Shown here one piece after another: positions 1 to 5,733 of a DNA stretch of 10,236 nt. Where the stretch lies: assembly GCA_947090365.1 (NCBI GenBank), contig CAMUNT010000024.1, forward strand, positions 1 through 10,236, given 5' to 3'. Origin of the DNA: an uncultured Clostridia bacterium (GTDB taxonomy: Bacteria; Bacillota; Clostridia; Christensenellales; Borkfalkiaceae). The notes under the pieces were generated by a model that did not search any database, had not been told where the DNA came from, and worked only from the letters and a program-made list of their open reading frames with translations. The first letter of the stretch is position 1, and each line of letters opens with the position of its first letter. Made by a program: the position numbers and the translations under genes.

Positions 1-785
1 AGTTGAAGCTTGCCTGCGGAGCAAAGGATAAGACGGGCAGGATAATCGACCTGTTTGCCCCGATAGGTGCAGGTCAGCGTGCAATCGTAATTTCACCGCA
101 TGGGTGCGGTAAGACGCAGACACTGAAAAAAATCGCAACAGGTATAGAGCAGAATAATCCCGAAGTAAAGCTTGTAATCGTACTTATAGACGTAAGTCCC
201 GAGGACTCGGCGGATTTTATTAAATCATTCCGAAGCGCCGACGTATTTACTTCATCATTCGATGCGGGAACAAGTGCTCATATAAGAACGATGCGCCTTG
301 CATTGGAGTACTGCAAAAGACAGACGGAAATTTGCAAAAACGTCGTACTGGTGATCGACGATTTGACGAGATTGGTGCGTGCGTTTAATGCTTTTACCAG
401 GCAGCCTATGTCAGGGCTTGACTATTCTGCGGTTGACGCGGTAAAAAAGGTGCTTGCCTCGGCAAGAAATACCGAACAGGGCGGTTCACTTACGGTAATT
501 ACGGCACTGAATACTGCGGGCGGAGATATAATAGAAGACAGCGCTTATTCTGCGTTAAAGGACGTTTGCAATATTAAAATTACACTTTCCCTTACACTTG
601 CAAGGGCGAGAATTTATCCGCCGATTATTTTGAACGAAACCTATTCTATGCAAGACGAGAGGGTGTTGACTGAAAAAGAGATACAGACGGCGGTAAAGCT
701 GAGAAGCAAAGAAACTGCGGAAATATTCGGGTTGTTAGACTGTACTGACGATAACTTACAGCTTGCGGATAAAATTTTAGGGTAA
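1..785 (+). CDS. rho: Rho-family transcription termination factor, divergent, 5'-partial
   Basis: C-terminal RecA-type ATPase part of a Rho-family protein. The N-terminal RNA-binding region lies left of the window; the reading frame begins at base 3 and the first visible TTG is an internal codon. By visible residue: GQRAIVI (24-30) leading into a P-loop SPHGCGKT (31-38), a Walker B strand VVLVIDD (114-120), LTRLVRAFN (121-129), ASARN..GGSLTVI (152-166) and RIYPPI (203-208). This order matches E. coli Rho from about residue 150 to the end. Aligned by eye to E. coli Rho, K184, D265 and R353 are kept, but K181 is Gly34, catalytic E211 is Val64, R212 is Ser65 and arginine finger R366 is Met216. 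The R-loop Lys326 is absent and the Q-loop is about 4 residues shorter. The family call is secure. Whether it is the cell's working terminator or a degenerate paralogue is open. It ends 3 bases before obg, whose Shine-Dalgarno AGGG (779-782) overlaps its 3' end. Confidence 0.85.
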   Translation, partial: LKLACGAKDKTGRIIDLFAPIGAGQRAIVISPHGCGKTQTLKKIATGIEQNNPEVKLVIVLIDVSPEDSADFIKSFRSADVFTSSFDAGTSAHIRTMRLALEYCKRQTEICKNVVLVIDDLTRLVRAFNAFTRQPMSGLDYSAVDAVKKVLASARNTEQGGSLTVITALNTAGGDIIEDSAYSALKDVCNIKITLSLTLARARIYPPIILNETYSMQDERVLTEKEIQTAVKLRSKETAEIFGLLDCTDDNLQLADKILG

Positions 786-788
786 TTT

Positions 789-2066
789 ATGTCGGATAAA
801 ATATTTACAGACAAAGTTAAAATAACGATTAAATCGGGTGACGGTGGCGACGGAATGAATTCATTTAAGTCGTTTAAGGGTAAACCCGCGTGTGGGCCCG
901 ACGGCGGCGACGGAGGAAACGGCGGGGCCGTCTTTATAGTTGCGGACGGAAGTATGAACGATTTGCTCTTCTTCCGTTATACCTACAAGTTTTTTGCCGG
1001 CAACGGCGAGCGCGGAGGGACCAATAAATGTTTCGGGCATACCGGTGACGATGTTATTATAAGGGTACCGGTCGGAACGGTTGTAAAGGATGCCGAAACC
1101 GATACCGTTATCTGCGATTTATTTGCAGAAGGCGAAAAAAAGCTTATTGCAGAGGGCGGAAGAGGCGGTAAGGGTAACGTTCGTTTCACTACCGCAAGAA
1201 GGCATGCTCCGAATTTTGCGCAAAAGGGCGAAAAGACCGAACCGCATATTTTGATTTTAGAGTTGAAAGTAATAGCCGACGTCGGTATTATAGGATTTCC
1301 AAACGTAGGTAAATCTACTCTGCTTTCAAAAATTTCGGCGGCGCGTCCGAAAATTGCGAATTATCATTTTACTACGCTTTCTCCCAATTTGGGGGTAGTT
1401 AAGTTTTACGATAATTCTTTCGTTGCGGCTGATATTCCCGGACTTATCGAGGGAGCTGCTCAAGGCGCGGGGCTCGGGCACGACTTTTTAAGACATATCG
1501 AGCGTACCCGTATGCTTTTACACGTGGTTGACGTTTCCGGGTGCGAGGGCAGAGATCCTATAGAAGATTTCAAAAAAATAAATGCAGAGCTATCCGCATA
1601 CAGCAAAGTTTTAGCTTCGCTTCCGCAGGTAATCGCGCTGAACAAATGCGACGTGTACGGTGCTGAGGAAAACGTTTCCGCTTTCAAAAAGAAGTATTCG
1701 CGCAAATATAAAATTTTCCCGATTACCGCAGTAAACGGTGACGGTACCGGAAGGCTTATCGAGTGCGTGTTCAATATCTTAAAAGAACTTCCTCCCGTAA
1801 AACGTATAGAAAGCGACGAAAGCTTTACCTATACGAAAAGCGGAAATCTCGGATTTGAAATTTATATGGACGGCGAGGCCTACGTCGTTGTAGGTTCGCT
1901 TGTTGATATGTTATGCAGAAACGTTTCGCTTGACGATCCCGATTCGATGACCTATTTCCAGAAAATTTTACGTGAAAAGGGCGTAATCTCAAAGCTCAGG
2001 GAAATGGGTGTTAAGGAGAACGATACGGTTATAGTCGGCGACGTGGAATTTGACTTTATAAATTAA
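789..2066 (+). CDS. obg: GTPase Obg/CgtA (ribosome assembly)
   Basis: Obg GTPase of 425 residues, the usual length for Gram-positive Obg. In the family it acts in late 50S subunit assembly and in stress signalling, in the cytoplasm on pre-ribosomes. Domains: glycine-rich Obg fold (about 1-158, with GGDGGNGG around 39-46), G domain (about 160-335) and C-terminal OCT domain (about 345-425). G motifs visible: G1 GFPNVGKST (169-177), switch I FTTLSPNLGVV (194-204), G3 DIPGLIEGA (215-223), G4 NKCD (285-288) and a G5 region ITAVNG (312-317). The N-terminal stretch usually reading close to FRREKxxPxGGP is here FKSFKGKPACGP (26-37), a divergent form. Start ATG follows AGGG with 6 bases spacing. It sits between the Rho-like gene (3 bases) and yhbY (11 bases) in one operon. 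No rpmA lies immediately upstream, where many Firmicutes have it. Confidence 0.97.
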   Translation: MSDKIFTDKVKITIKSGDGGDGMNSFKSFKGKPACGPDGGDGGNGGAVFIVADGSMNDLLFFRYTYKFFAGNGERGGTNKCFGHTGDDVIIRVPVGTVVKDAETDTVICDLFAEGEKKLIAEGGRGGKGNVRFTTARRHAPNFAQKGEKTEPHILILELKVIADVGIIGFPNVGKSTLLSKISAARPKIANYHFTTLSPNLGVVKFYDNSFVAADIPGLIEGAAQGAGLGHDFLRHIERTRMLLHVVDVSGCEGRDPIEDFKKINAELSAYSKVLASLPQVIALNKCDVYGAEENVSAFKKKYSRKYKIFPITAVNGDGTGRLIECVFNILKELPPVKRIESDESFTYTKSGNLGFEIYMDGEAYVVVGSLVDMLCRNVSLDDPDSMTYFQKILREKGVISKLREMGVKENDTVIVGDVEFDFIN

Positions 2067-2077
2067 CAGGAGAAAAT

Positions 2078-2371
2078 ATGCTTACTTCGAAACAGCGCAG
2101 CAAATTAAAAAGCCTTGCCTCTAACCTTTCCCCGATAGGGCAGGTGGGCAAGGAAGGAATAGGCGAAAATATGCTTGCAAGCTTTTCTGATTGTCTTGAA
2201 AAGCGCGAGCTTATAAAAATAAATATTCTTGAAAATGCCGACGGCGTTCCGCAGGAGCTCGGACGCGAGCTTGCAAAAAGGCTTGACGCGGAATGTGTAA
2301 TAGTAATAGGCAGAAAAGCCGTTCTTTACAGAAAATCATCGCGCAAAGACATCATTCATATAGAATTATAA
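2078..2371 (+). CDS. yhbY: YhbY/CRS1-YhbY-domain RNA-binding protein
   Basis: Small basic protein of 97 residues consisting of a single CRM (CRS1-YhbY) domain, a fold that binds pre-50S rRNA in bacteria. Family landmarks: the start LTSKQRSKLKSLA (2-14), the loop GKEGI (24-28) and the final strand VIGRKAVLYRKS (75-86). The length matches E. coli YhbY and B. subtilis YqeI. The ATG is preceded by a strong AGGAGA (2068-2073) directly after the obg stop codon, so co-transcription with obg is expected. The stop codon TAA (2369-2371) abuts the stop of the opposite-strand membrane-protein gene with no base between, so there is no room for a dedicated terminator outside coding sequence. Confidence 0.95.
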   Translation: MLTSKQRSKLKSLASNLSPIGQVGKEGIGENMLASFSDCLEKRELIKINILENADGVPQELGRELAKRLDAECVIVIGRKAVLYRKSSRKDIIHIEL

Positions 2372-3121
2372 TCAATTGAAAACGAGCGTTACGGCGGAAA
2401 GTAAAAGCATAATTCCTCCGCTGACTATATAGTAAATGGGAAAAAACGTGAAATAGCTGAGCGCCAGCAAGCTAAGGCCGGACCAGAACAGCGGTGCGCA
2501 TATTCTACGCGAAAAGCGGGCTTTGATTTTTTTAAGCATACTTAGCTTCTGTTTTCCCTCGTAAACGTATTTTTCGGGAAGCAATTCCTTTTTCTTTAAA
2601 AGGTCGTACACGTAATCTATCTGTTTTACTTCGATTAAAAAATTTTCACACAGCACCAACGCTTCTGCCGAAATTCTGTTGCAAATTATAGTCTTTTTCC
2701 CTTCAGAGCTTACTTTGATAACCTTTGCAACGTCGTCCTCTGAAATCGGTTGCATTTTAAAATTATAAAAAAATGCGTTTTCGCCTATAATCAGTTTGCT
2801 GTTTTTAATTTCGGGTTTTCCGCTCTCGCTTTCCAGACCTTTGGCAAGCAGTTGCGAAATGTATTCGTCGGAAGAAAGCGACAGGTGCAGGGATAGTAAT
2901 TTTTTTTGTTTTTCATCTTTAGAGATAAGCAGTTTTTTATTTTGCTTTTTGCTTATGTACAGATAACTGAGCGCACCGAACAGGAAGCACGCGGCTATCG
3001 CAAAGCCCAATGCGATATATACGTTTCGTGTATAGTATCTTATTGAAGTAAAAAACAGCAAAAAAGCACACAGTCCCGTAAATACGGTATCTAAAACAAG
3101 CGGTAAATTAATTTTTCTCAT
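2372..3121 (-). CDS. predicted four-helix membrane protein of unknown function
   Basis: I do not recognise the family. The protein has 249 residues from the ATG at 3121-3119. The frame stays open to a TTG at 3172, but that would overlap nadD and add a poorly supported N-terminus. Seen: two N-terminal hydrophobic helices (about 8-26 and 35-56), a charged soluble segment (about 57-205) beginning KKQNKKLLISKDEKQKK, a basic stretch KKIKARFSRR (197-206), then two C-terminal helices (about 209-228 and 229-247). The layout suggests a cytoplasmic central domain held between two hairpins. Part of that domain (KKTIICNRISAEAL at 142-155, then a predicted strand and LLKKKELLP) loosely resembles the second half of Mrr-like nuclease domains, but I see no convincing catalytic D/ExK set, so this is only a hint. 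No Shine-Dalgarno precedes the ATG. It lies opposite to, and stop-to-stop with, yhbY. Confidence 0.7.
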   Translation of the reverse strand: MRKINLPLVLDTVFTGLCAFLLFFTSIRYYTRNVYIALGFAIAACFLFGALSYLYISKKQNKKLLISKDEKQKKLLSLHLSLSSDEYISQLLAKGLESESGKPEIKNSKLIIGENAFFYNFKMQPISEDDVAKVIKVSSEGKKTIICNRISAEALVLCENFLIEVKQIDYVYDLLKKKELLPEKYVYEGKQKLSMLKKIKARFSRRICAPLFWSGLSLLALSYFTFFPIYYIVSGGIMLLLSAVTLVFN

Positions 3122-3159
3122 ATATGGGTTATTGACAAAATAATAAAAAAAATACTTTA
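3122..3159. promoter_or_regulatory. 38-bp divergent spacer between membrane-protein gene and nadD-yqeK
   Basis: This A/T-rich gap must hold the start signals of both flanking genes unless promoters lie inside coding sequence. A perfect TTGACA stands at 3132-3137 on the plus strand, but the best -10 positions 15-17 bases later (3153-3160) would start transcription inside nadD, so a promoter reading is doubtful. On the minus strand only a weak AATAAC (3133-3128) sits at -10 distance from the ATG at 3121. There is no G between 3135 and 3161, so nadD has no Shine-Dalgarno, and none is visible for the minus-strand gene. Confidence 0.35.
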
Positions 3160-4293
3160 ATGAAAGTTGCAATTTTCGGCGGGTCGTTCAATCCCGTTCA
3201 TAATGAACATATAAATATTGTCAAAGAGGCAATAAAACGGCTTTCTCTCGATAAAGTCGTAATAATGCCGTCGAATATAACGCCCGCAAAAAGCGGGCGT
3301 ATGCTTGCAAGTGCCGAAGACAGACTGAAAATGTGCAGAATTGCTTTTTCCGCCGTACCAAAAACCGAGGTTTCCGATTTTGAGATATCGAACAAAGGAA
3401 TAAGCTATTCTTATATTACCTGTCGAGAGTTTCAAAAAAAATATCCGGACAGCGAAAGATATTTTATTTTAGGCGGAGATTCTCTTGAAAATTTTCACGA
3501 ATGGAAGTATCCCGAAGAAATTTTAAAGTGCGTAACCCTTGCCGTATGTGCAAGAGGTGATAATCTACGGCTTGAACGGGCAAGGAATGATTTTGTCGCC
3601 CGCTTCAAAAAAGACGTTAAAGTAATAGGTTACGTAGGTAATAACGTCAGCTCTACGAAAGTGCGTGTCCTTTCCGCATTGGGTGAAAGTCTGGAAGGTT
3701 ATGTCGAGAGGAATGTCGAGAATTACTTAAATAAAAATTCAGTATACCTGATTGACTGCGCAGGGCAGATTAAAAAATCTTTATCGGCGCACCGTTGGAT
3801 TCATACGGTAGGGGTTGCGGTTGCGGCGGCAGAAAATTGCACGAGATACGGAGTGTCTGAAAAAGATGCCGTAACGGCTTCGCTTCTTCACGACTGCGGG
3901 AAAGAGTTAGCGAAAGACAAAGCGCTGATTTCGCAATGCGGTATTTCAAGCAACGTTCCGTCACCGGTTGTCCACCAATTTATAAGCGCATATCTTGCGG
4001 AGCACGTATACGGAGTTAAGGATGAAAATATTCTGAATGCGGTAAAATATCATTGCAGCGGAAGAGAAAATATGACTCCGCTTGAAAAGCTTGTCTATCT
4101 TTCGGATATGATAGAAGAGGGAAGAGATTATGACGACGTTGAAGAATTGCGAAATATTTTTAAAAGAGATAAGGATGAAGCATTGTTATACGCGTTAAAA
4201 AGACAATTGAAACGGCTGAATTCCGCGGGACTTCCAATTTACTGTTTAACACAAAAAGCTTACGATTATTTAGAGGAACACAGATATGAATAG
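3160..4293 (+). CDS. nadD-yqeK: nicotinate-nucleotide adenylyltransferase fused to YqeK-type HD phosphohydrolase
   Basis: Bifunctional protein of 377 residues. Residues 1 to about 195 are NadD, which adenylates nicotinate mononucleotide in NAD synthesis: GGSFNPVHNEH (7-17), ILGGDSL (103-109), W115 and SSTKVR (164-169). Residues about 205-377 are YqeK, an HD-domain symmetrical Ap4A hydrolase: H215, HD at 244-245, H272, H298 and YLSDMIEEGRDY (313-324). In most Firmicutes these are two adjacent genes; here one frame runs through with no internal stop or obvious linker. The nucleotide-binding signature normally ends HxGH and here reads HNEH. The ATG at 3160 is the only possible start: the frame meets a stop at 3133-3135 and the first motif begins at residue 7. 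It lacks a Shine-Dalgarno. The 3' end overlaps rsfS by 8 bases, indicating coupling. Confidence 0.93.
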   Translation: MKVAIFGGSFNPVHNEHINIVKEAIKRLSLDKVVIMPSNITPAKSGRMLASAEDRLKMCRIAFSAVPKTEVSDFEISNKGISYSYITCREFQKKYPDSERYFILGGDSLENFHEWKYPEEILKCVTLAVCARGDNLRLERARNDFVARFKKDVKVIGYVGNNVSSTKVRVLSALGESLEGYVERNVENYLNKNSVYLIDCAGQIKKSLSAHRWIHTVGVAVAAAENCTRYGVSEKDAVTASLLHDCGKELAKDKALISQCGISSNVPSPVVHQFISAYLAEHVYGVKDENILNAVKYHCSGRENMTPLEKLVYLSDMIEEGRDYDDVEELRNIFKRDKDEALLYALKRQLKRLNSAGLPIYCLTQKAYDYLEEHRYE

Positions 4294-4636
4294 TAAAGAA
4301 AAAACTGATTTAATTTGCAAAATACTTTCGGACAAAAAGGCAAACGGTATAGTCTATTTAGACGTAGAAAAAAAGACCAGCCTGTGCGATTACTTTATAA
4401 TTGCGGGAGGGCGATCTAAAACTCATGTTAAAACTCTTGCTGAAAATTTGGAAGAGAAGCTGAAAAAAGAATACGGTTTACTGCCTCAGCGCGTTGAGGG
4501 CGTGCAGGGCGGAAGATGGGCTGTGTTGGATTACGCAGACGTTATAGTTCATTTGTTCGGCGATGAGGAACGCGACTTTTACTGTTTTGAAAGACTGTGG
4601 GAGGACGGCGCGAATCTTATCCGCTACGAAGATTGA
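4286..4636 (+). CDS. rsfS: ribosome silencing factor RsfS
   Basis: RsfS (YbeB/Iojap family), 116 residues. In the family it binds protein uL14 on the 50S subunit and blocks joining of the 30S subunit under poor nutrient supply. Visible signatures: KANGIVYLDV (18-27), SLCDYFIIAGG (32-42), WAVLDYADVIVHLF (78-91) and the tail FYCFERLW (98-105). The ATG lies inside the end of nadD-yqeK with an 8-base overlap and is preceded by AGAGGA (4272-4277) at 8 bases spacing, so it is translated from the same mRNA. The gene order nadD-yqeK-rsfS is the usual one in Firmicutes. The TGA stop (4634-4636) abuts the stop of the opposite-strand small gene with zero spacing. Confidence 0.96.
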   Translation: MNSKEKTDLICKILSDKKANGIVYLDVEKKTSLCDYFIIAGGRSKTHVKTLAENLEEKLKKEYGLLPQRVEGVQGGRWAVLDYADVIVHLFGDEERDFYCFERLWEDGANLIRYED

Positions 4637-4876
4637 TTATTTTTTGAACTTAATTTCCTTAGGTTCGGAATACGTAGACTTTCTCGCACGCTTTTTTTCT
4701 ACTATGAAGTAAACCGGCTCGGGTTTTGGCTGCGGTTTTTCCTGCTTAGGGGCGGGTTGAGGCTGTTCGGGCTTTTTTCTTACGCTTAAAAGTCCGATAT
4801 ACGCAAGTTTTACTACGTGAACGAGGATAAAACAGACGGCAAAGGTCAAAAACAAATATAAGATACCGATAAACAT
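4637..4876 (-). CDS. small single-helix membrane protein with Pro/Lys-rich tail
   Basis: Hypothetical protein of 79 residues, family not recognised. One hydrophobic N-terminal helix (about 4-30, FLTFAVCFILVHVV at its core) is followed by a proline-lysine-glutamine linker (34-54, with repeats of PQP and KPEP) and a short basic tail (55-79, YFIVEKKRARKSTYSEPKE within it). The charge pattern predicts the N-terminus outside and the tail in the cytoplasm. It is probably real: the ATG sits exactly 6 bases after a perfect TATAAT, the composition is a coherent membrane-plus-linker design rather than a shadow frame, and no other gene covers the stretch. There is no Shine-Dalgarno. It runs opposite to rsfS and deoC. 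Confidence 0.65.
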   Translation of the reverse strand: MFIGILYLFLTFAVCFILVHVVKLAYIGLLSVRKKPEQPQPAPKQEKPQPKPEPVYFIVEKKRARKSTYSEPKEIKFKK

Positions 4877-4882
4877 AAATTC

Positions 4883-4888
4883 ATTATA
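4883..4888 (-). promoter_or_regulatory. -10 element TATAAT of the 79-residue membrane-protein gene, probably leaderless
   Basis: On the minus strand TATAAT (4888-4883) is followed by six bases and then the ATG at 4876, which places the expected transcription start on the A of the start codon. No convincing -35 hexamer lies 16-18 bases upstream in the A/T-rich spacer, and there is no TG extension, so the promoter call rests on the -10 alone. The sequence ATTATAAT is a palindrome and so also reads TATAAT on the plus strand (4885-4890), toward deoC. Confidence 0.4.
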
Positions 4889-4953
4889 ATTTCTATAAAA
4901 TTAAAAAATTTGAAATAATAAATACAAAAATAAAGAAAAAAAGAGGTATTTTT

Positions 4954-5691
4954 ATGGAAAACGTAAATATGAACGAAGCTGAACTGCAACAATTCGAAGC
5001 GTACAAGAGAAAACTTAACCGTCAGGCGGCGGAAGCGCAGGTAAGTAAAATAGAATATGATTTGCTTGATGCAACTTTAACCAAGGCAATATTAAAAAAA
5101 GCCTGTCAGGATGCAAATTCTTTGAAGCTCGGCGCAATATGCGTTTTACCTAATGCCGTACGGCTATGCGCACGATTACTTGGTCAGAATTCCCAGACGT
5201 CGCTTGTTGCCTGCATTTCATATCCTCATGGCGGCGATATAACGAAAATCAAAGTAAAAGCCGTAAAGGAAGCAATAAAAGACGGCGTTGATGAGGTGGA
5301 AGTTACTGCGCCTATGTCTTGCGTCAAAGAGGGTGATTGGGGTTACGTTAAGCGTGAATTCAAAGCATTGAAAAAAGCGACGAAAAAGATTGCGCTCAGA
5401 ATTAATATCGAGTGCGATTTATTAACTCCTGCGGAGCTTACCAAGCTTTGTACGGCAATTGCCGATTGCGGAATAACTTCAATCCGCACTGCGTCAGGAT
5501 TTTACGGAACAGGAAATAAATCAGAAACCTTAACTGCAGTTAAAAATATCATAAAGGATAAATGTACGATAAAGTCTGACGGAATTTCTTCGCTTGCTGA
5601 CTTCGAAAACGCTACGACTATGGGCGCAGGAATAGCAGGCAGTAAAAACGCCCCCGATCTTGCTAAATTAGTTTTAAAAGCAGCAGAATAA
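4954..5691 (+). CDS. deoC: DeoC-fold protein (deoxyribose-phosphate aldolase family) with altered active site
   Basis: DeoC-family TIM-barrel protein of 245 residues; the family cleaves 2-deoxyribose-5-phosphate to glyceraldehyde-3-phosphate and acetaldehyde in deoxynucleoside breakdown. Family landmarks: LDATLTKA (38-45), AICVLPNAV (61-69, Cys63 matching E. coli Cys47), SYPHGGD (89-95), DEVEV (113-117), INIECDLLT (150-158), SIRTASGFYGTG (176-187) and IKSDGIS (206-212). Aligned to E. coli DeoC, Schiff-base Lys167 is Arg178, catalytic Asp102 is Glu116, and only Lys201 is kept, as Lys207. It may therefore not be a normal aldolase. The N-terminal ~30 residues are a polar helical extension. The ATG follows AGAGGT (4942-4947) at 6 bases. 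It stands alone, not beside deoA, deoB, pdp or cdd genes, and is closed by a hairpin terminator. Confidence 0.85.
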   Translation: MENVNMNEAELQQFEAYKRKLNRQAAEAQVSKIEYDLLDATLTKAILKKACQDANSLKLGAICVLPNAVRLCARLLGQNSQTSLVACISYPHGGDITKIKVKAVKEAIKDGVDEVEVTAPMSCVKEGDWGYVKREFKALKKATKKIALRINIECDLLTPAELTKLCTAIADCGITSIRTASGFYGTGNKSETLTAVKNIIKDKCTIKSDGISSLADFENATTMGAGIAGSKNAPDLAKLVLKAAE

Positions 5692-5696
5692 ATACA

Positions 5697-5731
5697 AAAC
5701 TCCCTGCACCGAATATTGGGGCAGGGAGTTT
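5697..5731. terminator. bidirectional intrinsic terminator between deoC and helicase gene
   Basis: A perfect 11-bp stem, AAACTCCCTGC (5697-5707) with GCAGGGAGTTT (5721-5731), encloses a 13-base loop that can add two C-G pairs (5709-5710 with 5718-5719). On the plus strand it is followed by a T-rich TTTATTTATC, and on the minus strand by TTTGTATTTATT. It lies 5 bases after the deoC stop and 2 bases after the end of the convergent helicase gene, so it can serve both. Confidence 0.9.
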
Positions 5732-5733
5732 AT

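Noticed and set aside
983..1774. Two minus-strand frames within obg
   Set aside because: They are antisense to an intact, motif-complete obg and have no independent signals or recognisable domains.
2390..2421. Possible hairpin GCGGA/TCCGC as a terminator for yhbY
   Set aside because: Only about 5 bp of stem with a long loop, no T-run afterwards, and within coding sequence of the opposite gene.
3122..3172. N-terminal extension of the minus-strand membrane protein to the TTG at 3172
   Set aside because: It would overlap the nadD start, uses TTG without a ribosome-binding site, and the hydrophobic helix pair is complete from ATG 3121.
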